Shown piece after piece: positions 9,223 to 17,842 of a stretch of 58,126 bases of DNA; position 1 is the stretch's first letter; each line of letters begins with the position of its first letter. The translations under genes and the position numbers were made by a program. This stretch comes from an uncultured Oscillospiraceae bacterium (GTDB taxonomy: Bacteria > Bacillota > Clostridia > Oscillospirales > Acutalibacteraceae): contig CASEZK010000028.1 in assembly GCA_949292425.1 (NCBI GenBank), forward strand, positions 1 to 58,126, in the 5' to 3' direction. Below the pieces are notes generated by a model. It worked only from the letters and a program-made list of their open reading frames with translations, did no database searches and was not told where the DNA came from.

Positions 9223-9789
9223 TCATCTAAACTTCATCTTCTCAACGTAATTTTTAAAAGTTTGTTGTTTTTTGTCTTTTTCCGACAGCAACACCTGTAC
9301 ATTTTCTTCCAACGGCCAATCTATACCAATATCTTGATCATTCCACATTATTCCGCTGTCATATTGAGGATAATAAAAATTGGTACATTTATACACAAAC
9401 TCCGCCATGTCCGACAAAACCAAAAAGCCATGCGCAAAGCCTTCTGGAATGTAAAACTGACGTTTATTTTCGTCATTTAGCTTCACTCCCGTCCATTGGC
9501 CAAGGGTTTTACTGTTTTTTCTCAAATCAACCACTACATCAAAGACTTCACCTTTTATTACTCTAACAAGTTTGCCCTGTGGATGATTTGATTGAAAATG
9601 AAGTCCCCTAAGCACACCTTTTTTCGAGCACGATTGGTTATCTTGTACAAACTTCATGTTAAGTCCTGCTTTGCAAAACTCATTATAATTATACGTCTCC
9701 ATAAAGTAACCGCGAGCATCGCCAAAAAGCGTAGGTTCAACAATGTACACATCTTCAATTTTAGTTTTTATAAAGTTAAACTTAGACAT
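9223..9789 (-). CDS. rfbC: dTDP-4-dehydrorhamnose 3,5-epimerase
   Basis: 188 residues, normal RmlC size. Cupin fold with GVLRGLHFQ (catalytic His region), VVDLRKNSKTLGQW, IPEGFAHGFLVLSD and the substrate-binding tyrosine in FVYKCTNFYYP. Third step of dTDP-L-rhamnose synthesis. The ORF extends to 9873, overlapping rfbB, but GAGAGGA precedes the ATG at 9789, which matches homologue starts. Confidence 0.95.
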   Translation of the reverse strand: MSKFNFIKTKIEDVYIVEPTLFGDARGYFMETYNYNEFCKAGLNMKFVQDNQSCSKKGVLRGLHFQSNHPQGKLVRVIKGEVFDVVVDLRKNSKTLGQWTGVKLNDENKRQFYIPEGFAHGFLVLSDMAEFVYKCTNFYYPQYDSGIMWNDQDIGIDWPLEENVQVLLSEKDKKQQTFKNYVEKMKFR

Positions 9790-9829
9790 ATAATCCTCTC
9801 TTCTTTCATTTTTAAACAAAACCAAATTT

Positions 9830-10885
9830 TTAAATTTCATACATTTTACTATAATATTCCTTATATTGTCCACTTGTAATGTTGTCTATCCAGTTTTTGT
9901 GCTCCAAGTACCAGTCTATCGTTTTTTTGATTCCAACTTCAAATGTTGTTTCCGGGTGCCATCCTAAGTCATTTTTTATTTTTTCAGGGTCTATCCCGTA
10001 TCTTCTATCGTGACCTTTCCTATCTTGCACGTATGTAATCAAATTTTCACTAACAGATGGATCCACCACATCTTTTATATGATTTATAATAGTCTTGACT
10101 ATAGTAATGTTTGTTCTCTCATTGTGGCCACCCACATTGTAAACTTCACCGGGTTTGCCTTCTTTTATTACCATATCAATGGCTTTACAATGGTCTTCAA
10201 CAAAAAGCCAATCTCTAACATTGAGTCCATCCCCGTAAACTGGTAAGTTTTTATGCTGTAATGTATTGTTTATAATAAGTGGAATTAATTTTTCTGGGAA
10301 CTGGTAAGGTCCATAGTTATTTGAGCATCTTGTAATATTTATTGGAAATTTAAACGTGTCAAAATACGCATTAACTAGCATATCAGCGGCAGCTTTACTT
10401 GCCGAATATGGACTGTGCGGACAAAGAGGTGTGGTTTCCATAAAGTACCCTTGCCCTCCTAAAGAGCCATATACCTCATCCGTTGATACTTGAAGGAATT
10501 TACAATTTTCTTTATATTTATCGTCTCCTATAGTCCAAAATTCTTTAGCGACATTTAAAAGGTTCACAGTTCCTTTAACGTTCGATTCTACAAATATTTC
10601 AGGATCTTTTATGCTTCTATCTACATGACTTTCTGCTGCAAAGTTCACTACATAGTCAATGTCATCTTCTAGAAATACTTTCCTTATAGCTTCTCTATCA
10701 CAAATATTTGCTTTAACAAATTTATAATTTTTATTGTTTTCAATATCTTTTAAATTCTCAAGGTTTCCAGCGTATGTAAGACAGTCTACATTCACTATCT
10801 TTACATCATCATATCCTTTCAGCATATAGTTTACGAAATTTGACCCTATAAAGCCTGCCCCACCTGTAACTAAATACGTTTTCAT
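9830..10885 (-). CDS. rfbB: dTDP-glucose 4,6-dehydratase
   Basis: 351 residues. NAD-binding GGAGFIGSNF at the N-terminus, catalytic STDEVYG and YSASKAAAD (Tyr-X3-Lys), then NNYGPYQFPEKLIP for sugar-nucleotide binding. Second enzyme of dTDP-L-rhamnose synthesis, an extended short-chain dehydrogenase. It lies between rfbD and rfbC in a leftward operon. No unusual features. Confidence 0.96.
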   Translation of the reverse strand: MKTYLVTGGAGFIGSNFVNYMLKGYDDVKIVNVDCLTYAGNLENLKDIENNKNYKFVKANICDREAIRKVFLEDDIDYVVNFAAESHVDRSIKDPEIFVESNVKGTVNLLNVAKEFWTIGDDKYKENCKFLQVSTDEVYGSLGGQGYFMETTPLCPHSPYSASKAAADMLVNAYFDTFKFPINITRCSNNYGPYQFPEKLIPLIINNTLQHKNLPVYGDGLNVRDWLFVEDHCKAIDMVIKEGKPGEVYNVGGHNERTNITIVKTIINHIKDVVDPSVSENLITYVQDRKGHDRRYGIDPEKIKNDLGWHPETTFEVGIKKTIDWYLEHKNWIDNITSGQYKEYYSKMYEI

Positions 10886-10901
10886 GTTATTCTCCCCTAT
10901 T

Positions 10902-11774
10902 TTACTCTAGTTTAAAACTGCTCAAAGCTTCTTTCCAATTTCTCATTTCATTTCCAACGGTCACATTCAGCATTAAGTTATTTAAAGACGAAAATTTTGG
11001 TCTTTTTACCGTACTAGGAAATTCATCGCTAGTACACGGTTTTACTTTACAGTTAAGGTTAAAATGATTCATGACCTCCTGTGCAAACTCAAACCATGAA
11101 CACTCTCCTTCACCTGTACAATGATAAATTCCATATTGCTCCGTCAATGCTATCTCCAGGATATGATGCGCTAAATCATTAGCGTTTGTTGGGTTACCTC
11201 TTTGGTCATTTACAACCTTTATTTCATCTTTTGTTTTACCTAGTTTCATCATAGTCTTAACGAAATTGCTTCCATATTTGCCGTATAGCCAAGAGGTTCT
11301 TATTATAAAATATTTCGGATTTTGCTCTCTAGTATACACTTCTCCCAAATACTTCGACTTGCCGTAAATGCTTTGTGGTGCACACATATCCCATTCACAA
11401 TAAGGAATATTTTTTTCTCCATCAAATACATAATCAGTAGAAATGTGCACTATTTTTGCATTTACTTTCTTGCAAGATCTGCTCAAATTTCGGGGACCTA
11501 TTGCATTAACTTTCATGGCAGTTTCTAAAGCTGTCTCACAGCCATCAACGTTCGTCATTGCTGCGCAGTTTATTAAAATGTTTGGTCTCTTTGCCTGCAC
11601 AAATCTCTCAACTGCTTTCTCATCAGTTATGTCAAGTTCTTCAACATCAGCACAAACTAAGTCGCAATATATATATTCCTCCGGAATTTGCCCGATCTCG
11701 CTTTTCCCTGACTTTATAAGCCCTATAATTTCCCTTGCCAGTTGACCTTTTGCGCCTGTTATAGCTACTTTCAA
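10902..11774 (-). CDS. rfbD: dTDP-4-dehydrorhamnose reductase
   Basis: 290 residues when started at the TTG at 11774, preceded by GAAGGTGA. The longer reading to 11852 would overlap rfbA and adds a non-homologous lysine-rich leader. Motifs: VAITGAKGQLAREI (NADPH site), HISTDYVFDG, YGKSKYLGE catalytic pair and FIIRTSWLYG. Last step of dTDP-L-rhamnose synthesis. Confidence 0.94.
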   Translation of the reverse strand: MKVAITGAKGQLAREIIGLIKSGKSEIGQIPEEYIYCDLVCADVEELDITDEKAVERFVQAKRPNILINCAAMTNVDGCETALETAMKVNAIGPRNLSRSCKKVNAKIVHISTDYVFDGEKNIPYCEWDMCAPQSIYGKSKYLGEVYTREQNPKYFIIRTSWLYGKYGSNFVKTMMKLGKTKDEIKVVNDQRGNPTNANDLAHHILEIALTEQYGIYHCTGEGECSWFEFAQEVMNHFNLNCKVKPCTSDEFPSTVKRPKFSSLNNLMLNVTVGNEMRNWKEALSSFKLE

Positions 11775-11814
11775 AATCGTCACCTTCTTTTGCTTACGTA
11801 CAGATAGCTTAAAG

Positions 11815-12684
11815 TTAATTTTCTTCTGCAACTTTATAAAGATATTGCCCATACTCCGTCTTTTTAAGTCTATCAGCTAGTTTTAAAAGCATCGTCCTGT
11901 CGATAAACCCTTTCCTATAAGCAATTTCCTCTATGCACGAAATGTACAGTCCTTGTCTTGTTTGTACTGTTTCTACAAAGTTAGCTGCTGCAAGCATTGC
12001 TCTGTGCGTACCTGTGTCTAGCCATGCCATACCCCTGCCAAACAGCTCTACCTTTAACTTTTTTTGCCTTAAGTACTCGTTATTGACAGATGTAATTTCC
12101 AGCTCACCTCTTGCTGAAGGCTTTACTTCTTTTGCTATTTGAACCACGTTGTTATCGTAAAAATATAGACCTGGAACTGCATAATCAGATTTTGGTTTTG
12201 AGGGTTTTTCTTCTATAGATAAAACATTCCAATCTTCATCAAACTCCACCACACCAAATTCAGTTGGGTTGCTAACATGGTAACCAAATATAGTAGCACC
12301 ATCTTTGCGGCTAGCTGCCCTTTCGAGCCTTTCTGTGAAGCCATAGCCATAGAAAATATTATCCCCGAGAACCAAACATACACTGTCATTGCCTATAAAG
12401 TCTGCTCCTAATATAAAAGCATCTGCTAAGCCCCTGGGTTCAGTTTGCACCACATATCTAAAGTTCATACCAAAACTTTCACCTGTGCCAAATAGCTCTT
12501 TGCAAGCCGGTAAATCTCTTGGTGTAGATATTATCAATACATCTCTGATACCCGCTAGCATCAGTGTTGACAGAGGATAATAAATCATAGGTTTGTCATA
12601 CACCGTCAAGATTTGCTTCGACACACATAAAGTAGATGGATAGAGCCTAGTCCCAGAGCCTCCTGCTAAAATTATGCCTTTCAT
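11815..12684 (-). CDS. rfbA: Glucose-1-phosphate thymidylyltransferase
   Basis: 289 residues, typical RmlA length. Nucleotidyltransferase signature [29 protein letters not shown], metal/sugar motif [10 protein letters not shown] and the late [11 protein letters not shown]. Makes dTDP-glucose from dTTP and glucose 1-phosphate, the first and feedback-controlled step of dTDP-rhamnose synthesis. First rfb gene in the leftward transcript. Confidence 0.96.
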   Translation of the reverse strand: MKGIILAGGSGTRLYPSTLCVSKQILTVYDKPMIYYPLSTLMLAGIRDVLIISTPRDLPACKELFGTGESFGMNFRYVVQTEPRGLADAFILGADFIGNDSVCLVLGDNIFYGYGFTERLERAASRKDGATIFGYHVSNPTEFGVVEFDEDWNVLSIEEKPSKPKSDYAVPGLYFYDNNVVQIAKEVKPSARGELEITSVNNEYLRQKKLKVELFGRGMAWLDTGTHRAMLAAANFVETVQTRQGLYISCIEEIAYRKGFIDRTMLLKLADRLKKTEYGQYLYKVAEEN

Positions 12685-12693
12685 TATTTTCCC

Positions 12694-13464
12694 CTACTTT
12701 CTACTAAATTTCCATTTACAGAAATATTTTATCATAGATGAGATATGTATAAATAAAAATTTTATTTTTTTTGCACTTGCTCTATTCCAAAGATGTACAA
12801 CAAACGTATCCGGATAAAAAACGATTTTCCCATATTGCCTTACCCTTTTGGATAAGTCAGCATCTTCAAAATACATAAAGAATTTTTCATCAAAGCCATT
12901 TATTCCCTTAAAAAGTTCTGTCCTAACCATCATAAAACAGCCCGTGGCAAATTCAATCTCAGTTGGTTCTTTAAAGCGAAAATTTTGCATTGTATATTCT
13001 GCTCTAATTTTCTCAAATGCCTTAAAGTACCTGTCAAATCTTCCTGATATCACATATTTTATTCTTGGTTCTTTTTTCGGTAAATGCTGTTCTGTTCCAC
13101 CTTGAGATAGTACTTTAGGTGTTATCATTTTTACATTTTCGTTTTTTTCTAAATAATCACACAAAACCTTTATAACGTTGCCATTAAAAGAAATATCTGG
13201 ATTTACAATGGCATGATACCGTGAGTCAATTTTATCCAAAACTTGATTGTGAGCGTATCCAAAACCTAAGTTTTTACTAAGTTTTACTATATTAACTAAA
13301 GGGTAGTTTTTTTCTACTAATTCAACAGTCTCATCGCTTGAGTTATTATCTACAAGGAAGACTTCAAAGTCAACATCTTTCGTGTTTTCATATATGCTGC
13401 TAATTAAATTTAAAATTTCTTTTTGGTTATTATATGTAACTACACAAATCGATACTTTAACCAT
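12694..13464 (-). CDS. GT2 glycosyltransferase (rhamnosyltransferase-like)
   Basis: 256 residues. GT-A start VSICVVTYNNQKEI, sugar-nucleotide motif VNPDISF near 90-96, and the later FMMVRTELFKGINGFDE...YFEDADLSKR seen in WbbL-type rhamnosyltransferases. Soluble or peripheral. Directly precedes rfbA and is the first gene of the surface-polysaccharide operon. The AGGAG site is rather far (about 17 bases) from the ATG, and an in-frame stop lies just before it, so the start is well bounded but initiation may be weak. Confidence 0.88.
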   Translation of the reverse strand: MVKVSICVVTYNNQKEILNLISSIYENTKDVDFEVFLVDNNSSDETVELVEKNYPLVNIVKLSKNLGFGYAHNQVLDKIDSRYHAIVNPDISFNGNVIKVLCDYLEKNENVKMITPKVLSQGGTEQHLPKKEPRIKYVISGRFDRYFKAFEKIRAEYTMQNFRFKEPTEIEFATGCFMMVRTELFKGINGFDEKFFMYFEDADLSKRVRQYGKIVFYPDTFVVHLWNRASAKKIKFLFIHISSMIKYFCKWKFSRK

Positions 13465-13680
13465 ATTTATAAATTAAAATCATCTCCTAATGCAAAACAC
13501 TTTTATCAATTGTACCACATAAAAAAGTATCTAGTCCAGACTACTTACATTTTCTGTATAAAAAATTGACATAAAACTCAAAAAACATATAAAGCCGTTA
13601 TACTAAAAGAGCCGCATTATATACGCTAATTAGTTAAAACATAGAATTTCAGCTTTTCTCAATTTCCACTTTAGATAAAA

Positions 13681-14283
13681 CTATATTTCATTCCTTCCTT
13701 GCAAAGACCTCTGTAAAGTTATTTCATCTGCATATTCTAAGTCTCCACCTACAGGAATTCCATAAGCTAACCTCGTTACTTTTACCCCTAATGGTTTTAA
13801 AAGCTTTGAAATATACATAGCAGTGGCTTCGCCTTCTACAGTTGGGTTAGTTGCCATTATAACTTCCTTTATATCTTCTTTCGCTATTCTGGCTAAAAGT
13901 TCTTTTATATAGATTTGTTCGGGTCCTATTCCATGCATTGGAGATATGGCACCATGTAAGACATGGTATAACGTGTTGACTTCCCCTATTCGTTCTAAAG
14001 CCATGACATCTTTAGGTTCCTCAACTACACAAATTGTCGACCTATCCCTCGATTTATCTTTGCAGATAGAACAAACTTGTTCATCTGTCAAATTCTTACA
14101 AATATTACAATATTTAATTTTTTCATGTGCATTTATTATTGCAGCGGAAAAGTTCTTTGCTTTTTCTTCCGGAAGGTTAAGAACAAAATAAGCTAATCGT
14201 TGTGCTGTCTTTCTCCCTATTCCAGGCAACGACTCAAACTGGTCAACTAATCCTTCAAGAGGTGCTAAACTATATTCACTCAT
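13681..14283 (-). CDS. recR: Recombination protein RecR
   Basis: 200 residues. N-terminal helix-hairpin-helix ([16 protein letters not shown]), four-cysteine zinc finger (CNIC...CSIC, about 57-72), Toprim domain with [12 protein letters not shown] and [15 protein letters not shown], and a C-terminal Walker-like end. Loads RecA on gapped DNA together with RecF/RecO. Last gene of dnaX-ybaB-recR, 3 bases after ybaB. Confidence 0.97.
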   Translation of the reverse strand: MSEYSLAPLEGLVDQFESLPGIGRKTAQRLAYFVLNLPEEKAKNFSAAIINAHEKIKYCNICKNLTDEQVCSICKDKSRDRSTICVVEEPKDVMALERIGEVNTLYHVLHGAISPMHGIGPEQIYIKELLARIAKEDIKEVIMATNPTVEGEATAMYISKLLKPLGVKVTRLAYGIPVGGDLEYADEITLQRSLQGRNEI

Positions 14284-14286
14284 AAA

Positions 14287-14637
14287 TCAAAATAATCCCG
14301 GTATATTCATGCCACTTGAGAGCGATTCCATCATGCTGTTTTTCTCATCTGATGCGGCCCTTAAAGCAGCATTTGAAGCTGCTATTATCAGATCTTGAAG
14401 CATCTCTATATCGTCTTTGTCCACAATTTCAGGAGAAAGCTCAACTGACGTGAGTTCCATCTTACCGTTAACGGTAACTTTTACAGCGTTTCCTCCAGAT
14501 GTCATTGTGTACTCTTTAGATTCTAACTCTTCAGTAGCTTTTTGCATATCTTCTTGCATCTTCTGAGCCTTAGCTGCAAGTTGTTGTAAATTTCCCATTC
14601 CTCCAGAATTGTAGTTTTTTGGTAGTCTCGCCTTCAT
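14287..14637 (-). CDS. ybaB: YbaB/EbfC nucleoid-associated protein
   Basis: 116 residues from the ATG at 14637, which has GGAGG at good spacing. The frame stays open further upstream through the cloverleaf repeat to 14799, but that part is not homologous. Dimeric DNA-binding protein with the usual helical arm (LQQLAAKAQKMQEDMQKATEEL) and core beta sheet. The N-terminal leader before MGNLQQ is slightly longer than in many homologues. Between dnaX and recR as usual. Confidence 0.93.
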   Translation of the reverse strand: MKARLPKNYNSGGMGNLQQLAAKAQKMQEDMQKATEELESKEYTMTSGGNAVKVTVNGKMELTSVELSPEIVDKDDIEMLQDLIIAASNAALRAASDEKNSMMESLSSGMNIPGLF

Positions 14638-14684
14638 CGATTTATTCCTCCATTTTAAGTTATTACTTAAATTTAGTTCATGTT

Positions 14685-14764
14685 GCGCGCAGCGCGGTTC
14701 GATGACAAAGTCATCGAAAAAATTTTCAATTTTTGCAAGCTCTGCTTGCAACCGCGCTGCGCGC
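14685..14764. repeat. Cloverleaf element 1 (four-way junction repeat)
   Basis: Closing stem 14685-14699/14750-14764, 15 perfect GC-rich base pairs containing GCGCAGCGC. Inside lie three hairpins back to back: 14700-14716 (7 bp, loop AAA), 14718-14734 (7 bp AT-only, loop TTC) and 14735-14749 (6 bp, loop TCT). Only one base (14717) is unpaired at the junction. It sits 31 bases past the dnaX stop and just before the ybaB ribosome site, inside an operon. Not a tRNA: the loops are 3 bases. Same architecture as the elements at 39197 and 44329. Confidence 0.85.
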
Positions 14765-14795
14765 GCCGCATTAGCCTGCAGTAAAACAATTGCAA

Positions 14796-16460
14796 TCAAA
14801 TTTTAGAAACTTTTATGCCAGCGTCGCTAGCAGTTTTAAAAAGTTCATCCAATGGGTCAATTTTTTTGTCTTTTACCACTGCATCGTTTTTTCTTTTATA
14901 CGGACCCAACTTGTACGATTTGCCGGTAACTCCTTTAATAGCTGTTCTTATTTTGTCCCTTTGTGAAGATTTTCTCAACAGTTCAAAGACCATTTCGTTA
15001 TCTGAATCTATCAAAACATAAGGGTCACTTAAATACGCACAAGAACCTCTAAATGCCATAGAAACCGTAGGAGAAAAACTTTTTAATGCCTCTAAAACCT
15101 GTGTCCAGTTTTCCATCTTAACAGCACTATCAAAAATTTTCTGCATATCACAAGGTGCCGAGTCCGCAGTAAGTTTAACACTCGCTTTTCCCACTTCAGT
15201 CAGTGCATTACTTTGCAATGCTTCACTTTCTTTTACTGATGAATTTCCATCTTGTGCATTAACATGAAAATATTTTTTAGAATTTAAAATATCATATAAA
15301 TTATTTAATCTCGATTCCAAATTTTCAATTCGGTGCTTTAGTTCAATTTCAGAGCTTCCACCCGTTGGATAGAGTACCGATTTAAATTCACATAAACCTA
15401 CTAAGCACATTTCAAGTTCTATTTTTGAGTTACCTGTTCTGCCAACATTATTTAAAGTTCTAGATAACAAATTTAAAATTTCTAATATTTCAGAAAGTGT
15501 AATTTTCTCAGAAAGCAATGTTAGTTTGTCGAACTCATAGTCGGATAAAATCATAAGATCACGTGGACTGGATGTGGATTTTATTAACATTAAATTTCTA
15601 AATACACAAATCAGTTCCTCACAAATGTTAAAGAAATCCATAGATTGATTATTCAATTCATCTACTAACTTTAAAGCTGAACTCAAATTTTTTTCAACGA
15701 CAGATTCTGCTATAGAAAAAAGGTGTTCACTGTCAACAATGCCTACCACATCTGAAACCGTAGCAGAATCAATCTTATCCGTCAAACCTACACATTTATC
15801 CAATATCGTTAAGGCATCTCTCATGGCCCCCGATGCTAGACGCGAAATCAAAAGTGCAGCATCTGGGTCAAGATTCACATTTTCTTTTTCAGAAATATAT
15901 AGTAATCTATTTTTTATATCATCTGCTTTAATTTTATGAAACTCAAACTTTTGGCATCTAGATAAGATTGTGGCTGGGATTTTATGTACTTCTGTTGTCG
16001 CCAAGATAAATATCACGTGAGCAGGCGGCTCTTCTAGCGTTTTCAGAAGAGCGTTGAATGCACCTTGAGACAACATATGTACTTCGTCTATAATGTAAAC
16101 TCTGTACTTCGCTTTAGAAGGAGTGAACGTAGCCGACTCACATATCTCTCTGATGTCATTTACGCTGTTGTTGCTAGCCGCATCAAGCTCAACTATATCC
16201 ATGTTTTTACCATGCTCTATCTCGGTACAAAGTTCGCACGTGGCGCAAGGGTTTCCATCCTGGTGATTTTGACAGTTTACGGCTTTTGCAAAGATCTTAG
16301 CGCAAGTTGTTTTGCCAGTCCCCCTTGAGCCAATAAACAAATACGCATGTCCTATTTTCCCGGAGATTATTTCTTTTTGAAGGGTTTTAGTTACATGGTC
16401 TTGACCAACTACATCAGAAAAAAGTTTTGGTCTCCATTTCCTATAAAGTGCTTGATACAT
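14796..16460 (-). CDS. dnaX: DNA polymerase III subunit gamma/tau
   Basis: 554 residues. Clamp-loader AAA+ ATPase: Walker A GSRGTGKTTCAK (about 44-55), four-cysteine zinc module (CQNHQDGNPCATCELC), Walker B YIIDEVHMLS, SRC motif LSRCQKF. A variable C-terminal tau part follows from about residue 370. Opens the beta clamp and couples polymerase to helicase. Ends in TGA, showing that TGA is a normal stop here. It is preceded by the SRP RNA gene and a structured leader. Confidence 0.96.
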   Translation of the reverse strand: MYQALYRKWRPKLFSDVVGQDHVTKTLQKEIISGKIGHAYLFIGSRGTGKTTCAKIFAKAVNCQNHQDGNPCATCELCTEIEHGKNMDIVELDAASNNSVNDIREICESATFTPSKAKYRVYIIDEVHMLSQGAFNALLKTLEEPPAHVIFILATTEVHKIPATILSRCQKFEFHKIKADDIKNRLLYISEKENVNLDPDAALLISRLASGAMRDALTILDKCVGLTDKIDSATVSDVVGIVDSEHLFSIAESVVEKNLSSALKLVDELNNQSMDFFNICEELICVFRNLMLIKSTSSPRDLMILSDYEFDKLTLLSEKITLSEILEILNLLSRTLNNVGRTGNSKIELEMCLVGLCEFKSVLYPTGGSSEIELKHRIENLESRLNNLYDILNSKKYFHVNAQDGNSSVKESEALQSNALTEVGKASVKLTADSAPCDMQKIFDSAVKMENWTQVLEALKSFSPTVSMAFRGSCAYLSDPYVLIDSDNEMVFELLRKSSQRDKIRTAIKGVTGKSYKLGPYKRKNDAVVKDKKIDPLDELFKTASDAGIKVSKI

Positions 16461-16486
16461 AACCTTCCCTCCCCTTTGTGATGTTT

Positions 16487-16535
16487 ATAAGCGCCAACTT
16501 TTGCCGCACTGTGCACGACTTTTGCGGGCGCTTAT
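16487..16535 (-). other. Structured dnaX leader hairpin
   Basis: Nested inverted repeat between the SRP RNA and dnaX: outer arms ATAAGCGCC (16487-16495) and GGCGCTTAT (16527-16535), an inner CCGCA/TGCGG pair and a central GTGCAC palindrome; ACTTTTGC occurs twice. There is no T-run, so it is not a standard terminator. It could be a processing site separating SRP RNA from the dnaX mRNA, or a leader control element. Confidence 0.5.
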
Positions 16536-16556
16536 TTTCAATCTAGGAACAAATAC

Positions 16557-16704
16557 AAACTTATACACTTTAATATGCAAGCCAGCAAACTAACTGCATC
16601 GCCTCCAGCAAATCTGCTTAATGCTGCTCAGTTCCCCGCCTGACATGGTTCGCAGCGCCAGACCGCACAGCGCTCACTGACTTACATATTGAAACGCATA
16701 AGTT
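16557..16704 (-). ncRNA. ffs: Signal recognition particle RNA
   Basis: On the minus strand the conserved domain IV is plain: GTCAGG, a closing helix with GGAA tetraloop, then GAGCAGCA (plus-strand 16622-16644). The flanks pair as AATATGTAAGTCAG with CTGGCTTGCATATT, a 14-bp helix (16572-16690), and pairing continues outward to about 16557 and 16704 with wobbles. This gives a roughly 150-nt rod without an Alu domain, longer than the ~100-nt small bacterial form. Position upstream of dnaX is classic for Bacillota. Exact ends are approximate. Confidence 0.92.
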
Positions 16705-16718
16705 CTTAATATCTACAC

Positions 16719-16747
16719 ATTATAATATATTTTATTTAATAAATCAA
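16719..16747 (-). promoter_or_regulatory. Sigma-A promoter for SRP RNA
   Basis: TTGATT (16742-16747) and consensus TATAAT (16719-16724) with a 17-base spacer on the minus strand, placing the start of transcription near 16712, just before the RNA's paired end. Confidence 0.75.
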
Positions 16748-16860
16748 TAGTAAATATTTAAACCACAAATCTTAAGCACATGCTCGCAATATTAAGTATT
16801 GACTAGCCAATTGTTTTAAGTTTAAGTTTCATCATTTTTCCGATATTTAAATTTAAACTA

Positions 16861-16889
16861 TTGCACTTATAAAAAAAATATGCTAGAAT
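16861..16889 (+). promoter_or_regulatory. Sigma-A promoter for rpmE
   Basis: TTGCAC (16861-16866), 17-base spacer ending in TGC, and TAGAAT (16884-16889), about 40 bases before the rpmE start. Divergent from the SRP RNA promoter. Confidence 0.65.
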
Positions 16890-16930
16890 GTATAATTAGT
16901 TATGTCCAAAGTTAGAGAGGTGAAATCATA

Positions 16931-17137
16931 ATGAAAGAGAATTTGCATCCACAATATAATCAAACTACCATTTCTTGCGCTTGTGGCAATGTAATCAATA
17001 CAGGCTCTACAAAAGAAAACCTTAAGGTCGACATATGCTCAAAATGTCACCCTTTCTTTACCGGTAAACAAAAATTAGTTGATGCTGGTGGACGAGTAGA
17101 TCGCTTTAAAAAGCGTTATGCAAATGCTGCAAATTAA
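16931..17137 (+). CDS. rpmE: 50S ribosomal protein L31
   Basis: 68 residues with four cysteines in the zinc-binding arrangement (CACG near 15 and CSKC near 36), so this is the zinc-containing L31 type. Ends [12 protein letters not shown] as in the family. AGAGGTG precedes the ATG. Monocistronic, with a wobble-rich GC hairpin (17155-17184) after the stop. A zinc-free paralogue, if any, is not in this window. Confidence 0.97.
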   Translation: MKENLHPQYNQTTISCACGNVINTGSTKENLKVDICSKCHPFFTGKQKLVDAGGRVDRFKKRYANAAN

Positions 17138-17154
17138 TGTTTTTAAGTTTATAC

Positions 17155-17184
17155 GGCGGTGCGCGCGATGTAGTGTGTGCCGCC
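17155..17184 (+). terminator. GC hairpin after rpmE
   Basis: GGCGG/CCGCC core extended by G-U and G-C pairs to about 11 bp around a short loop, 17 bases after the rpmE stop. There is only a weak T-rich tail, so termination may be partial. Confidence 0.5.
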
Positions 17185-17235
17185 TAAGTTTGGTTATTTA
17201 AAAAATTTTAACTAATCTTTAAGGTTGATGCAATT

Positions 17236-17821
17236 ATGGATCAGTATTTATCCATTCTAGAAGAAAGCACTGTAGAGATTACTGAAAAAAAATCAAAATT
17301 TATCGGCCACATAAAGCCCGTTATAAGCGAAAGTCAAACTAATGAATATTTGAGAAATATTCGTGAAAGGCACTGGGACGCAAAACATAATGTATATGCA
17401 TATGCTTTAAAAACCAATTTCAAATTCAAAGCTTCAGATGACGGAGAACCACACGGTACAGCCGGTATTCCTATTTTAGAGGTTATAAAAAAAAATAGCC
17501 TACTTGATGTAATTATAATTGTAACAAGATATTTCGGCGGCATCTTGCTTGGCACCGGTGGCCTTACCAGAGCTTACTCTCACCGTAAATTATAAACTAT
17601 GCTCCTGCTTTGAACTTTCTTGCAATTACGAACAGTTCGATAAAATAAAAAATATTATTTTTACAAGCCACGCTAAGATTGACGGTACTGTTTTTTTAGA
17701 AAATGTAAAAGTAAATTTTCATGTTCCCTCTCAAGATGCAGATTTACTTAAAAAGAAATTGCTCGAAGTTACATGCGGTCATTCAAATTTAAAATTCATA
17801 GAAGAAAAATTTTTATACTAA
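17236..17821 (+). pseudogene. yigZ: YigZ/IMPACT family protein, frameshifted by a deletion
   Basis: The first frame (17236-17595) gives the N-terminal IMPACT domain with SDDGEPHGTAGIP and VTRYFGGILLGTGGLTRAYS, then hits a stop. The rest of the protein (KLCSCFELSCNYEQFDKI onward) continues in the +1-shifted frame to 17821. Judged against the remembered B. subtilis YvyE sequence, about ten residues are missing between RAYS and KL, which fits loss of about 32 bases near 17580 and explains the shift. Both halves are otherwise well preserved, so the event is recent or an assembly artefact. Confidence 0.8.
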
Positions 17822-17842
17822 ACTTTGAAAGGTGGTAACTTT

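Noticed and set aside
13566..13593. Plus-strand promoter TTGACA-16-TATAAA
   Set aside because: It points into the 3' end of recR with no plus-strand gene or RNA fold following for over 3 kb; probably chance in AT-rich DNA.
14685..14764. A tRNA or tRNA-like gene in the cloverleaf elements
   Set aside because: Loops are two to six bases, there is no seven-base anticodon loop, no TTCRA T-loop and no CCA-proximal acceptor pattern.
14638..14799. YbaB extended N-terminus up to 14799
   Set aside because: The extra residues are translated from the cloverleaf repeat, lack homology, and the internal ATG has a strong ribosome site.
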